From: Leekyejoonella antrihumi
Lineage (GTDB): Bacteria; Actinomycetota; Actinomycetes; Actinomycetales; Dermatophilaceae
Direction: 5' to 3'
NCBI RefSeq assembly: GCF_007845645.1
Contig: NZ_VCQV01000022.1
Span: 1 to 64,000, forward strand
DNA length: 64,000 nucleotides
Shown: piece after piece, positions 50,388-60,214 of the stretch
How the letters are laid out: the number at the start of each line of letters is the position of its first letter
Position numbering within the stretch: the first letter of the stretch is position 1
Made by a program: the position numbers and the translations under genes
Notes under the pieces: generated by a model
The model's database searches: none
What the model saw: only the letters and a program-made list of their open reading frames with translations
What the model was told of the DNA's origin: nothing

Positions 50388-51377
50388 ATGTCGACCGAGG
50401 GTGGCACGAAGGCGATCGTGGCGGCACTGGGTGCCAACCTCGGGATTGCCATCACGAAGCTGCTGGCCTTCCTGCTGACCGGGATGAGCTCGATGCTGGC
50501 CGAGGCCATCCACTCGTTCGCCGACTCCGGCAACCAGGTGCTGCTGCTGATCGGCGGGAAGCGGGCCCGGCGTGACGCGACGCCGGAGCACCCGTTCGGC
50601 TACGGCCGGGAGCGATACATCTACGGGTTCATCGTCTCGATCGTGCTCTTCTCCGTCGGCGGGCTCTTCGCTCTCTACGAGGCGTACCACAAGTGGCACG
50701 AGTCCCATACCGGTCATGGTGAATCACCCGGGGTGCACCAGGCCTGGTGGTGGGTGCCGCTGTTGGTGCTGGTCGTGGCGATCGGGCTGGAGAGCATGTC
50801 CTTCCGGACGGCGATCCGGGAGAGCAACCCACAGCGCGGCTCGGCATCGTGGGTGCAGTTCATTCGCGGTGCGAAGGCTCCCGAGCTGCCGGTCATCCTG
50901 CTGGAGGACTTCGCGGCGCTGATCGGCCTGGTCTTCGCCCTCTTCGGGGTCCTGCTGGCAGTGCTCACCGAGAATGCCGTGTGGGATGCGATCGGCACCG
51001 GGCTGATCGGCGCGCTGCTGGTGAGTGTGGCCGTCGTTCTCGCGATCGAGATGAAGTCCCTGCTGCTCGGCGAGAGCGCCGCACCGAGCACGGTGCGGGC
51101 GATCACCCAGGCGATCGAGGCCTCGGCCGGGGTCGACCGGATCATCCACCTCAAGACCTTGCACCTCGGGCCGGAGGAACTGCTGGTCGCCGCGAAGATC
51201 GCCATCAGCGGGGCCGACCGGGGCGCACAGATCGCTGCGACGATCGACGACTGCGAGCGCCGCGCCCGTGATGCGGTACCGGAGCTGGACCTGGTCGTCT
51301 ACCTCGAACCGGACCTCGACCGTGCCGGACGTCCAACTGGTGCGCATCCACGGCGGCACGCGGACGAGGTCCAGTAG
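50388..51377 (+). CDS. cation diffusion facilitator transporter
   Basis: 329 residues. Five to six transmembrane helices: IVAALGANLGIAITKLLAFL, a second with SSMLAEAIHSFADSGNQVL (metal-site HSFAD), IYGFIVSIVLFSVGGLFALY, VPLLVLVVAIGLESM, EDFAALIGLVFALFGVLLAV with the second Glu-Asp, and IGTGLIGALLVSVAVVLAI, then a cytoplasmic dimer domain (ASAGVDRIIHLKTLHLGPEE). It exports a divalent metal such as Zn or Mn by proton exchange; the missing HxxxD pattern in helix 5 (EDFAALIG) leaves specificity open. Conserved as a neighbour of mycothione reductase is not certain. Confidence 0.88.
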   Translation: MSTEGGTKAIVAALGANLGIAITKLLAFLLTGMSSMLAEAIHSFADSGNQVLLLIGGKRARRDATPEHPFGYGRERYIYGFIVSIVLFSVGGLFALYEAYHKWHESHTGHGESPGVHQAWWWVPLLVLVVAIGLESMSFRTAIRESNPQRGSASWVQFIRGAKAPELPVILLEDFAALIGLVFALFGVLLAVLTENAVWDAIGTGLIGALLVSVAVVLAIEMKSLLLGESAAPSTVRAITQAIEASAGVDRIIHLKTLHLGPEELLVAAKIAISGADRGAQIAATIDDCERRARDAVPELDLVVYLEPDLDRAGRPTGAHPRRHADEVQ

Positions 51378-51386
51378 ATTCTGCCC

Positions 51387-51929
51387 ATGGGTGATCTACC
51401 TGACATCACACCCGACACCAAGGACTGGACCTGGACGGTGACGCGACGGTGCCCCGACTGCGCGGCCGACGCCGGCGAGGTGACCGGCGACCGGCTGGCC
51501 GACGCCATCCGTGCCGCGGTCGCGCCGTGGCCCGGTCGGCTGCAGTGGCCGCACGTCGACGCCCGCCCGGCGCCGACGACCTGGTCGCCGGTTGAGTACG
51601 CCTGCCACGTGCGGGACGTCTGCCGGGTGTTCGACGGCCGGCTGCACCTGATGCTGGACCGCGACGATCCGCCGTTCCACAACTGGGACCAGGACGCGGC
51701 ATCGGTTGCCGGCCGGTATGCGGATCAGGACCCCACCCGCGTCGGCTCCGAGATCATGCAGTCGGCCGAGCAGCTCGCCACATCGTACGGCCGGGTCACG
51801 GGCGGCCAGTGGGATCGCACGGGACAGCGCGGCGGCGGCGCGCGGTTCACGGTGCTGACGCTCGGCCAGTACTGCTTGCACGATCTGGTGCACCACCTGC
51901 ACGACGTCGGAGTGAGCATCGGGCGCTGA
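51387..51929 (+). CDS. DinB-fold protein
   Basis: 180 residues, ATG 51387. Probable metal-binding four-helix DinB bundle: the ligands are likely His in YACHVRDVCRVFDG and the C-terminal HDLVHHLHDVG, with CPDCAAD near the N-terminus. Relatives are thiol-dependent transferases or mycothiol S-transferases; the precise reaction is unknown, but the presence of mycothiol enzymes nearby would fit. It lies 9 bases after the CDF gene. The predicted start follows a short spacer without a strong SD. Confidence 0.78.
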   Translation: MGDLPDITPDTKDWTWTVTRRCPDCAADAGEVTGDRLADAIRAAVAPWPGRLQWPHVDARPAPTTWSPVEYACHVRDVCRVFDGRLHLMLDRDDPPFHNWDQDAASVAGRYADQDPTRVGSEIMQSAEQLATSYGRVTGGQWDRTGQRGGGARFTVLTLGQYCLHDLVHHLHDVGVSIGR

Positions 51930-52124
51930 GCCTGCACGCAGCACCCTCGCGCATTCCGTAGGATGGGGTCGCCCGGCGTTGGTGATGACCTCGCGGGAGC
52001 AGAGAATGCTCCACAGCCCAGAGGGGCGCGCCGTGACAGCACGCTCAGACGCTCGCACCCGCGACCGCCTGTGACGCCGCCTGTCTGCACGGCAGGTTCG
52101 ACAACGAGAAGGAGACGGACAGAC

Positions 52125-53558
<1,434 letters not shown>

Positions 53559-53578
53559 GCCCTTGTGCTCGGCTCCTT

Positions 53579-53618
53579 GGCAGTGGATCAGCCCGGTTCG
53601 CCGGGCTGATCCACTGCC
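53579..53618 (+). terminator. perfect 18-bp hairpin after ahcY
   Basis: GGCAGTGGATCAGCCCGG (53579-53596), loop TTCG, and CCGGGCTGATCCACTGCC (53601-53618). No T tract follows, the usual I-shaped actinobacterial terminator. It begins 20 bases after the ahcY stop. A UUCG tetraloop on a C-G closing pair makes it very stable. Confidence 0.8.
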
Positions 53619-53683
53619 TGCGAGGTCTTCGCTGGGGCGATCCTGGAGGCCCTCGGCCGGAGCGACCGACCGAAGGAAACGCC

Positions 53684-54775
53684 ATGTCCCCTGACACCAC
53701 CGAGCCGAATCCTCCAGAACCATCGAAGGCGCAGATCCGCCGGTGGCGGCAGTACCTGGCCGACGAGCGGGCCGAGGCCGCCGTCTACCGCGACCTGGCC
53801 GGGCGCCGGGCAGGTGAGGAGAAAGAGATCCTGCTCGGCCTGGCGGAGGCGGAGACCCGCCATGAGCGGCACTGGATCGACCTCCTCGGCGACCGGGTCG
53901 GCAAACCGCGCCGTGGGGACGCGCACACCCGGTTTCTGGGGTTCCTCGCCCGCCGATTCGGGTCCGTGTTCGTTCTGGCACTCGTCCAGCGTGCCGAGAC
54001 TCGTTCGCCGTACGACAGCGAACCCGATGCCACCCCCGAGATGGCTGCCGACGAACGGATCCATGTCGAGGTCATCCGTGGCCTCGCGACGCACGGGCGA
54101 AGCCGCCTCTCGGGATCCTTTCGCGCCGCGGTCTTCGGCGCCAACGACGGCCTGGTCAGCAACCTGTCCCTGATCCTCGGCGTCGGCGCATCCGGGGTCG
54201 CCAGCAACATCATCCTGCTGACCGGCGTCGCCGGTCTCCTCGCCGGGGCGCTCTCGATGGGTGCCGGGGAATACGTGTCGGTCCGGTCGCAACGAGAGCT
54301 CCTCGAAGCATCGACGCCGGACCCGGAGGCCCGGCACGTTCTCCCGGATCTGAACATCGACGCCAACGAGCTCGCCCTGCTCTACCGGTCCCGAGGCATG
54401 AACCCGCACGAGGCGGAGGCCCAAGCTTCCGCGGTCCTTCGTGAGGGGAGCTCCGGACAAGGCGCCGAATCGCCGGGCCGAGATGAGCATGAGGCCGTGG
54501 GGACCGGCTTCCGGGCTGCGATCTCCTCGTTCTGCTTCTTCGCCGCCGGCGCGGTCGTCCCCGTGCTGCCCTACCTGTTCGGACTGCACGCCTTGACCGC
54601 GGTCTTCGTTGCTGCCGCCCTTGTGGGCCTCACCCTGCTGGGGACCGGAGCGATCGTCGGCCTGCTCTCCGGCGGCCCGCCCCTGCAACGCGGTCTCCGC
54701 CAGCTGATGATCGGATATGGTGCGGCCGCGGTCACCTATCTCCTGGGCCATCTGGTCGGTGTCGGCGGGGCCTGA
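53684..54775 (+). CDS. ferritin-like/VIT1 fusion, Fe or Mn transporter
   Basis: 363 residues, ATG 53684. The N-terminal ~145 residues form an erythrin/rubrerythrin-like helical domain with carboxylate/His pairs in ADERAEAAVYRDLA, AEAETRHERHW and AADERIHVEVI. Then a VIT1/CCC1 membrane domain: VFGANDGLVSNLSLILGVG, LLTGVAGLLAGALSMGAGEYVS, SFCFFAAGAVVPVLPYL, FVAAALVGLTLLGTGAIVGL and a last helix. The pair is like MbfA-type iron exporters, where the ferritin part captures the ion. It should lower cytosolic Fe or Mn. Separated from ahcY by the hairpin, so it is probably its own unit. Confidence 0.87.
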   Translation: MSPDTTEPNPPEPSKAQIRRWRQYLADERAEAAVYRDLAGRRAGEEKEILLGLAEAETRHERHWIDLLGDRVGKPRRGDAHTRFLGFLARRFGSVFVLALVQRAETRSPYDSEPDATPEMAADERIHVEVIRGLATHGRSRLSGSFRAAVFGANDGLVSNLSLILGVGASGVASNIILLTGVAGLLAGALSMGAGEYVSVRSQRELLEASTPDPEARHVLPDLNIDANELALLYRSRGMNPHEAEAQASAVLREGSSGQGAESPGRDEHEAVGTGFRAAISSFCFFAAGAVVPVLPYLFGLHALTAVFVAAALVGLTLLGTGAIVGLLSGGPPLQRGLRQLMIGYGAAAVTYLLGHLVGVGGA

Positions 54776-54874
54776 CCGACGATCCGGACACGGGGCGCGG
54801 TTTGAGCGGGTGACGCCCGGCGCAGTGTGTGAAGATTATCGAAAGGCTTCGTGTACGGAAGGAACCACACGTCT

Positions 54875-55552
54875 ATGAACGGTCGCGTGCTGATTGTCGA
54901 CGACGACCCGTCGCTGGCGGAGATGCTCGGCATCATTCTGCGCAGTGAGGGCCTCGACGTCAGTCACTGTGCCGACGGCACCGGGGCGCTTGAGGCATTC
55001 CGGGAGCACCGCCCGGACATTGTGCTGCTCGATCTGATGCTGCCTGGAGTGGACGGGGTCGAGGTATGCCGGCGCATTCGCGCGGAGTCTGTCGTGCCCA
55101 TCGTCATGCTGACCGCACGCACGGACACCACGGATGTGGTGTCCGGGCTCGAGTCCGGCGCCGACGACTATGTCACCAAGCCGTTCAATCCGCAGGAGCT
55201 GGTGGCCAGGGTCCGGGCCAGGTTGCGCCGTGGGGATGAGCCCGAGGCGGAGACGCTTGAGGTCGGCGACCTGACGATCGACGTGCCCGGGCACTCGGTC
55301 AAGCGGGGTGCGGCCCCGATCTCGCTCACGCCCCTGGAGTTCGACCTGCTCGTGGCGCTCGCGCGAAAACCGTGGCAGGTCTTCACCCGTGAGGTGCTGC
55401 TCGAGCAGGTCTGGGGCTACCGTCATGCCGGTGACACTCGGCTGGTCAATGTGCACGTGCAGAGGCTGCGTTCCAAGGTCGAAACGGATCCGGAACACCC
55501 GGAGATCGTCGTCACCGTGCGAGGGATCGGGTACAAGGCCGGATCGTCGTGA
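54875..55552 (+). CDS. mtrA: MtrA response regulator
   Basis: 225 residues, ATG 54875 with GGAAGGAA about 10 bases upstream. Receiver with D9-D10 and phosphoacceptor D53 (IVLLDLMLPGVDG), T80 and K102 (VTKPF); the DNA-binding domain has LEFDLLVALARKPWQVFTREVLLEQVWGY and VNVHVQRLRSKVE. It controls cell-wall and division genes in mycobacteria and is essential there. It is followed by mtrB and lpqB in the conserved order. The VLIVDDDPSLAEMLGIILRSEG segment is almost a family fingerprint. Confidence 0.94.
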   Translation: MNGRVLIVDDDPSLAEMLGIILRSEGLDVSHCADGTGALEAFREHRPDIVLLDLMLPGVDGVEVCRRIRAESVVPIVMLTARTDTTDVVSGLESGADDYVTKPFNPQELVARVRARLRRGDEPEAETLEVGDLTIDVPGHSVKRGAAPISLTPLEFDLLVALARKPWQVFTREVLLEQVWGYRHAGDTRLVNVHVQRLRSKVETDPEHPEIVVTVRGIGYKAGSS

Positions 55553-55592
55553 GGTGCTCGCGCAAGACCCATGACGCGGTGATGTGCGGGCC

Positions 55593-57266
55593 ATGAGCCG
55601 GATGGATACCGTCGGCAGCTGGACTCGCCGGGCGGCACGCTTCCTCTACCGCCGCTGGCGGCAGTCATTGCCGTTGCGGGTGGTGACGATCACGACCATC
55701 GTCGGCGGACTGTTCACCCTGGCGCTGGGCACCTACATGTACCAGCAGATCGCCGACGGACTGGTGCACAGCAGCATGGCGTCGGCCGAGCAGCAGTCGC
55801 TCGTCAAGCGGGCCGCCGCGCAGAACATCTTCTTGAACACCGACCGCACGGATCCGGCGTCACTGAAACTGGTGGCAGGGCAGACGGTGCAGTCGATCGG
55901 CTCAACCGGCGACGACCCGTCCGTCCTGGTGGTCCTGCAACAGTCGTTGAACAACACCTATCAGGCACTGCCGAGGATCAGCTCCGGCGGAGTCAGCCCG
56001 GACATCGTGCCCTCCGACATCGTCCATGCGCTCGCGAAGGACCCTGCTCATCAGCAGGTCGAAATCATCACCGCTCCGTACAAGGGCCGGCAGGGCGTGC
56101 CGGCCGTGCTGGTGGGCTCGCGCATCACGGTCCCGAACGCGGGCGAGTACGACCTCTACCTCATCTACTCGATGGCCCCCGAGCAGCAGTCGCTCAACAT
56201 CGTCAAGGGGTCGCTCCTTGCCGGCGGCCTGGCGCTCCTGCTGCTGCTCGCCGGCCTGGCCTACCTGGTCACCCGTATGGTGGTCGCCCCGGTCCGCGCC
56301 GCGGCGCACGTCTCCGAGCGGCTGACCGCCGGAGCCCTCAATGAGCGCATGCAGGTGTCCGGTGAGGACGACCTGGCCCGGCTGGCAACGTCGTTCAACG
56401 CGATGGCCGACAGCCTGCAACGGCAGATCCGCCAGCTGGAGGACCTGTCGCAGTTGCAGCAGCGTTTCACCTCGGACGTCTCACACGAGCTGCGGACGCC
56501 CCTGACGACCATCCGGATGGCCGCCGACCTCATCCATGCGAGCCGGGATGACTTCACCGCCCAGGTCTCTCGGTCATCCGAGCTGTTGCACCGGGAGCTG
56601 GGGCGGTTCGAGTCTCTGCTCACCGACCTCTTGGAGATCAGCCGCTTCGACGCCGGCGCCGCCGCGCTGACGACCGAGACGGTGGACCTGCGGGTCATCG
56701 TCGGGAGTGTCGCCGAGGGCGCCGCGTCGCTGGCCGATCGGGCCGGGACGCAGCTGCGCGTGCATGCCCACACGCCCGCGCTTGCCCCGATGGACTCCCG
56801 TCGCATCGAACGGATCGTGCGCAACCTCGTCACCAACGCCATCGAGCACGGCGAGCGGCGGCCGATCGACATCTCCGTCGGCGTCAGCGCCACCGCGGTG
56901 GCCGTATCGGTGCGGGACTACGGAGTGGGCCTGAAACCGGGAGACCAGGCGATGGTCTTCAACCGCTTCTGGCGAGCCGACCCCGCGCGTGCCCGAACCA
57001 CCGGTGGCACCGGCCTCGGACTGTCGATCTCGCTGGAGGACGCCCAGCTGCACGACGGGTGGTTGCAGGCGTGGGGCGAGGTCGGCCGCGGGGCCTGCTT
57101 CCGTCTCACCCTGCCGCGCAAGGCGGGCGTGCCGATCCGCCATTCACCGGTGTCGCTGTCTCCGGACGCGGCCGCTCGGGGGAAGCTGCCGACCGGCACC
57201 GGCGGCCAGACCGGCGGTGTGCCGCCCGGGGCGCCCGTCAACCTGCAGCTTCGGCCACCAACATGA
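55593..57266 (+). CDS. mtrB: MtrB sensor histidine kinase
   Basis: 557 residues from ATG 55593 (GTG 55584 and ATG 55602 are alternatives). TM1 is VVTITTIVGGLFTLALGTYM; a ~150-residue extracytoplasmic sensor; TM2 LLAGGLALLLLLAGLAYLV, HAMP, HisKA with H298 (DVSHELRTPLT), and HATPase (NLVTNAIEHG, GVGLKPGD, GGTGLGLSIS). A Gly/Pro-rich tail follows. It phosphorylates MtrA; LpqB interacts with its extracellular part in mycobacteria. The stop falls in ATGA, which is also the lpqB start and the left end of a repeat copy. Confidence 0.93.
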   Translation: MSRMDTVGSWTRRAARFLYRRWRQSLPLRVVTITTIVGGLFTLALGTYMYQQIADGLVHSSMASAEQQSLVKRAAAQNIFLNTDRTDPASLKLVAGQTVQSIGSTGDDPSVLVVLQQSLNNTYQALPRISSGGVSPDIVPSDIVHALAKDPAHQQVEIITAPYKGRQGVPAVLVGSRITVPNAGEYDLYLIYSMAPEQQSLNIVKGSLLAGGLALLLLLAGLAYLVTRMVVAPVRAAAHVSERLTAGALNERMQVSGEDDLARLATSFNAMADSLQRQIRQLEDLSQLQQRFTSDVSHELRTPLTTIRMAADLIHASRDDFTAQVSRSSELLHRELGRFESLLTDLLEISRFDAGAAALTTETVDLRVIVGSVAEGAASLADRAGTQLRVHAHTPALAPMDSRRIERIVRNLVTNAIEHGERRPIDISVGVSATAVAVSVRDYGVGLKPGDQAMVFNRFWRADPARARTTGGTGLGLSISLEDAQLHDGWLQAWGEVGRGACFRLTLPRKAGVPIRHSPVSLSPDAAARGKLPTGTGGQTGGVPPGAPVNLQLRPPT

Positions 57267-57359
57267 GCACCCCACAAAGAACACCCCACAAAGTTCGACC
57301 TCGTGCCTCGGCCGATACTTTGCGGGGACCCCATTCTCCGCTCGTCGGCTCGCTCCGAT
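57263..57359 (+). repeat. MIRU-like palindromic repeat, copy (c), composite, at the mtrB-lpqB junction
   Basis: ATGA at 57263-57266 is the mtrB stop. Duplicate arms CCCCACAAAG occur at 57270 and 57284, the same doubling as at purK-purE. CCCCACAAAGT (57284-57294) pairs with ACTTTGCGGGG (57317-57327), then ACCCC. From 57334 a second fragment, TTCTCCGCTCG / GGCTCGCTCCGAT (57334-57359), matches the interior of copy (a), so this looks like a nested or recombined pair. No right-hand ATGA remains; the frame is open into lpqB. Confidence 0.75.
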
Positions 57360-59161
57360 CCGGTCTGGGCCGGCTGGTGCGGATGCTGCTCGCGCTGCTG
57401 GTCGTCGCCGTGCTCGCGGGCTGCGCCGGGCTGCCGACCAGAAGTGGGGTCAAGGCGGAGCAGGCGATCAGCAGCTCCCCGGTGGAGAGTCCGCCCAACG
57501 TCTTCCCGAACCCGCCGCAACCGGGCGAGGGCCCCCGGGAGCTCGTCGGCGACTTTCTCAAGGCCAATGCCAGCCCGGACGAGGACTATCGAGTCGCTCG
57601 CCTCTACCTGACGAGTGCCGCCAGCAATACGTGGAACCCCACTGGGCGCAGCACCACCGTCACGACAGGGGAGCAGGACTACAACATCGTCGAGACCTAC
57701 GACGGTCCGGTTCAGGTCACCGGCCGGGCCCTGGCAACGCTGGACAGCAACGGTCACCTGACCCAGCTGCGGACCCACGAGAAGATCCAGTCGGGGTTCC
57801 ATCTGGCGAAGGTCAAGGGGCAGTGGCGCATCGCCAGGCTTCCGCGCGACTTCGGGTCCTGGATGAGCCTGTCCGACTTCAACCGGCTGTTCGTGAGCCG
57901 GCAGGTGTACTTCGCGGACACCTCGACGCACGCGCTGGTGCCGGACACCCGCTGGTACCTCACGAGGGGAGGCGAGGCGACCGCCCTGGCCCGCGCCGTG
58001 CTGGGCGGCGTCCCGTCGTGGATGACGGGTATGGCGTACCGGTCCATGCCGCCGGGCACCCGGCTCGAGGTCGATGCGGTCCCGGTCGACAACAACGGGC
58101 TCGCCCAGGTCGACCTGTCACAACAGGCGCTGCAGGCGGACTCGACGACCCGCCGCGCCGTCTGGGCGGCGATGATCCAGACGCTCGATCAGCTCCCGCA
58201 GGTCCGCAACGTTGAGCTCACGGTGGGGGGCAGCCCACTCGCGGTGGGCACCAGCTCGGAGGACATCACCGACATCAGCGCACTCGGTTACCAGAGCCAT
58301 ACACCGACAAATGGCCCGATCCTCATCCGCAACGGCGACACCCTCAGCTGGGGCAACCCGCTGAACACCGTGGGTTCCCCTGGGCCGATCAAGCCGCTGC
58401 CCGAGGCTCGTGCATCGCTGCCCACGCTCAATCACAACTGGTACATGCTGGCGGCTGGACCCGTGGGCCGCCAGCTTGCCGCCATCTCCGGGGACCGCAA
58501 GTCGCTTGGCCGGTGGATCAACGGGAAGCTGAGCGTCCAGTCCTTCGGCACCGGCCTGACCCAGCCGACCTTTACTCCGTTCGGGGAGCTCTGGGTCGCG
58601 GGCCGGCCGTTGTCCGAGACCGGGCCGGCACCCAGCCAGAACGGGGGCGCGGTCTGGGTGATCGATACGGCGTTGCCTGCCGCCCGGGCGCAGCCGCAGG
58701 TGGTGTCGACTCCCTGGCTCGGTTCGTCGCAGGTGGTGGCGATGAAGGCGTCTGCCGAGGGTGAACGGATGGCCATGGTCGTGCAGACCCCGACGGGGTC
58801 CACCCGGCTGCTGCTGTCTGCCATCGTACGCAACGCGAAGGGAGTCCCGGTCGCCCTCAGCACTCCGCAGCAGGAGGGCCTTCCCATCACGGGGATGACC
58901 GATGTCACCTGGCTGGACCCGGCCACGGTCGCGGTGCTGGGAATTGACCCCACCAGCCCGGTTCTGCAGCCGATCACGGTGCCGCTCGGTGGGGTGTCGA
59001 CCCCACTCGGGCTGGCACCGGGTGCGCAGTTCATCGTCGGGCAGGGCGCGGGACTCAGCAATGTCTACATCATGACCAACAAGCAGACCGTGCTCGAGCG
59101 GTCGGGACAGCGCTGGCAGGTCTTCGGCACCGGGTCGGCCATCGTCGTCCCCGGCGCCTAG
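57263..59161 (+). CDS. lpqB: lipoprotein LpqB with repeat-derived N-terminal extension
   Basis: 632 residues from ATG 57263. Residues ~1-32 are coded by the repeat, then a signal helix VRMLLALLVVAVLAGC with lipobox L-A-G-C54. Mature part: GerMN-like domain (~90-330; PSRELVGDFLKA-like GPRELVGDFLKANASPDEDY) and a C-terminal propeller-like region. LpqB modulates MtrB at the cell surface. The extension is basic, so signal function could be preserved, but the peptide before the helix is unusually long (~40 residues). Internal starts at GTG 57377 or ATG 57383 would give a more usual signal peptide. Confidence 0.9.
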   Translation: MSTPQRTPHKVRPRASADTLRGPHSPLVGSLRSGLGRLVRMLLALLVVAVLAGCAGLPTRSGVKAEQAISSSPVESPPNVFPNPPQPGEGPRELVGDFLKANASPDEDYRVARLYLTSAASNTWNPTGRSTTVTTGEQDYNIVETYDGPVQVTGRALATLDSNGHLTQLRTHEKIQSGFHLAKVKGQWRIARLPRDFGSWMSLSDFNRLFVSRQVYFADTSTHALVPDTRWYLTRGGEATALARAVLGGVPSWMTGMAYRSMPPGTRLEVDAVPVDNNGLAQVDLSQQALQADSTTRRAVWAAMIQTLDQLPQVRNVELTVGGSPLAVGTSSEDITDISALGYQSHTPTNGPILIRNGDTLSWGNPLNTVGSPGPIKPLPEARASLPTLNHNWYMLAAGPVGRQLAAISGDRKSLGRWINGKLSVQSFGTGLTQPTFTPFGELWVAGRPLSETGPAPSQNGGAVWVIDTALPAARAQPQVVSTPWLGSSQVVAMKASAEGERMAMVVQTPTGSTRLLLSAIVRNAKGVPVALSTPQQEGLPITGMTDVTWLDPATVAVLGIDPTSPVLQPITVPLGGVSTPLGLAPGAQFIVGQGAGLSNVYIMTNKQTVLERSGQRWQVFGTGSAIVVPGA

Positions 59162-59244
59162 ACATCCACAGCCGGTCGGCCTGCTCGGCGGCGTCCACAG
59201 CGGCGCGCGAGGGCCGGTGCGAGGACCACCCCGAGTGATCCACT

Positions 59245-59973
59245 GTGGTTGTGCGGTGCTGGGCGGGTCTGGATGCCGTGATCGAGCTGGCGCTGCCCCG
59301 CAGCTGTGCCGGGTGCGGCCTGGCCGGAGTCATGTTGTGTGGGCGCTGCGAGGCCGAGGTTGTGGCAGTCCTCCGGACGCAGGCGCGGCGCACCGAGCCA
59401 CGACCCGTCCCGGTCGGGTTTCCGCCGACCTGGTCTCAGAGCGCCTACGAGGGCGTCACGGCCGCGCTGCTGAAGGCGTACAAGGACGGCGACCGACCGG
59501 ACCTCGCCCGGAGGCTGGCGCAGCTGGTGCGGGCCGGGTTGGCGCAGGTGCTGTCCGACGACAGCCGGGTGGCAACGGCCGCCGTGGAAGGGCGTCTCAT
59601 GGTCGTGTCGGTCCCGGCCTCCGCCCGAGCCAAACGGCAGCGCGGGCGAGACCCGGTCGCCGACCTGGTCGGGGTCGCGCTGCGACGGCAACGCCTGCTG
59701 GTGCAGGTGGCGCCCTTACGAGTGCGGCGCCGGGTGCAGGACCAGGCCACCCTCGGGGCGGGCGCGCGAGCCGACAACCTGCGGGGATCGATGACGACTC
59801 GGCGCACGGCTGCGCGGCGGGTCGACGGCGCCGTCTGCATCGTGGTCGACGACATCGTCACGACCGGAGCGACTCTGGTGGAGGCCTGCCGTGCGCTGCA
59901 GGAAGCGGGCGCGCAATACGTGGTGGCGACGACCATCGCGGCAACACGCCGACGTCATCCGCCGGGGTCCTGA
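59245..59973 (+). CDS. comF: ComF-family phosphoribosyltransferase-like protein
   Basis: 242 residues, GTG 59245. N-terminal four-cysteine zinc site CAGCG ... CGRC (C21, C24, C32, C35), AYEGVTAALLKAYKDGDRPDLA, VSVPASARAKRQRGRDPVADL, and the PRPP-binding CIVVDDIVTTGATLVEA. ComF is used in DNA uptake in naturally competent bacteria; actinobacterial members have no proven role. It follows lpqB by about 80 bases as in M. tuberculosis. No competence genes are near. Confidence 0.88.
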   Translation: MVVRCWAGLDAVIELALPRSCAGCGLAGVMLCGRCEAEVVAVLRTQARRTEPRPVPVGFPPTWSQSAYEGVTAALLKAYKDGDRPDLARRLAQLVRAGLAQVLSDDSRVATAAVEGRLMVVSVPASARAKRQRGRDPVADLVGVALRRQRLLVQVAPLRVRRRVQDQATLGAGARADNLRGSMTTRRTAARRVDGAVCIVVDDIVTTGATLVEACRALQEAGAQYVVATTIAATRRRHPPGS

Positions 59974-60084
59974 GCCGGGGGAACTGCGGCATCCAGCGCA
60001 ATGCGCGGTCCACCGGGCGGACCCGGATCGGCCATCTGAGGTCCGTCCATTTACTCGCTGCGGTTCGTGGTCTACCGTCAGGTT

Positions 60085-60195
60085 ATGGAGCACCCGCTGC
60101 CTTCGCTGCAGCGACCGGTGCGTGCCGATGAAGCCCTCCTGAAGGGGGTGATCTTCGCCGCGACAGGGCCCCGCGAGCCCGCACTCAACGCGTAA
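60085..60195 (+). CDS. possible 36-codon leader ORF upstream of hpf
   Basis: ATG 60085 to TAA 60195, ending 19 bases before the hpf start, in the 241-base leader. It begins MEHPLPSLQRPVRADEAL and has a rare TAA stop. No Shine-Dalgarno is strong (CAGG 5 bases upstream). Leader peptides often control ribosome-associated genes, but chance occurrence in this G+C-rich DNA is quite possible. No similarity recognised. Confidence 0.25.
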   Translation: MEHPLPSLQRPVRADEALLKGVIFAATGPREPALNA

Positions 60196-60214
60196 GACCC
60201 CAAGGAGGTTACTC

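Noticed and set aside
51930-52124. Possible SAH riboswitch in the ahcY leader
   Set aside because: The leader has a GGAGCA/TGCTCC hairpin but the conserved SAH riboswitch core could not be matched by eye. A covariance-model scan would settle it.
53684-54775. Possible separate rubrerythrin and VIT1 genes
   Set aside because: The frame is continuous and the two-domain layout is known, so one fused gene is the simpler reading.
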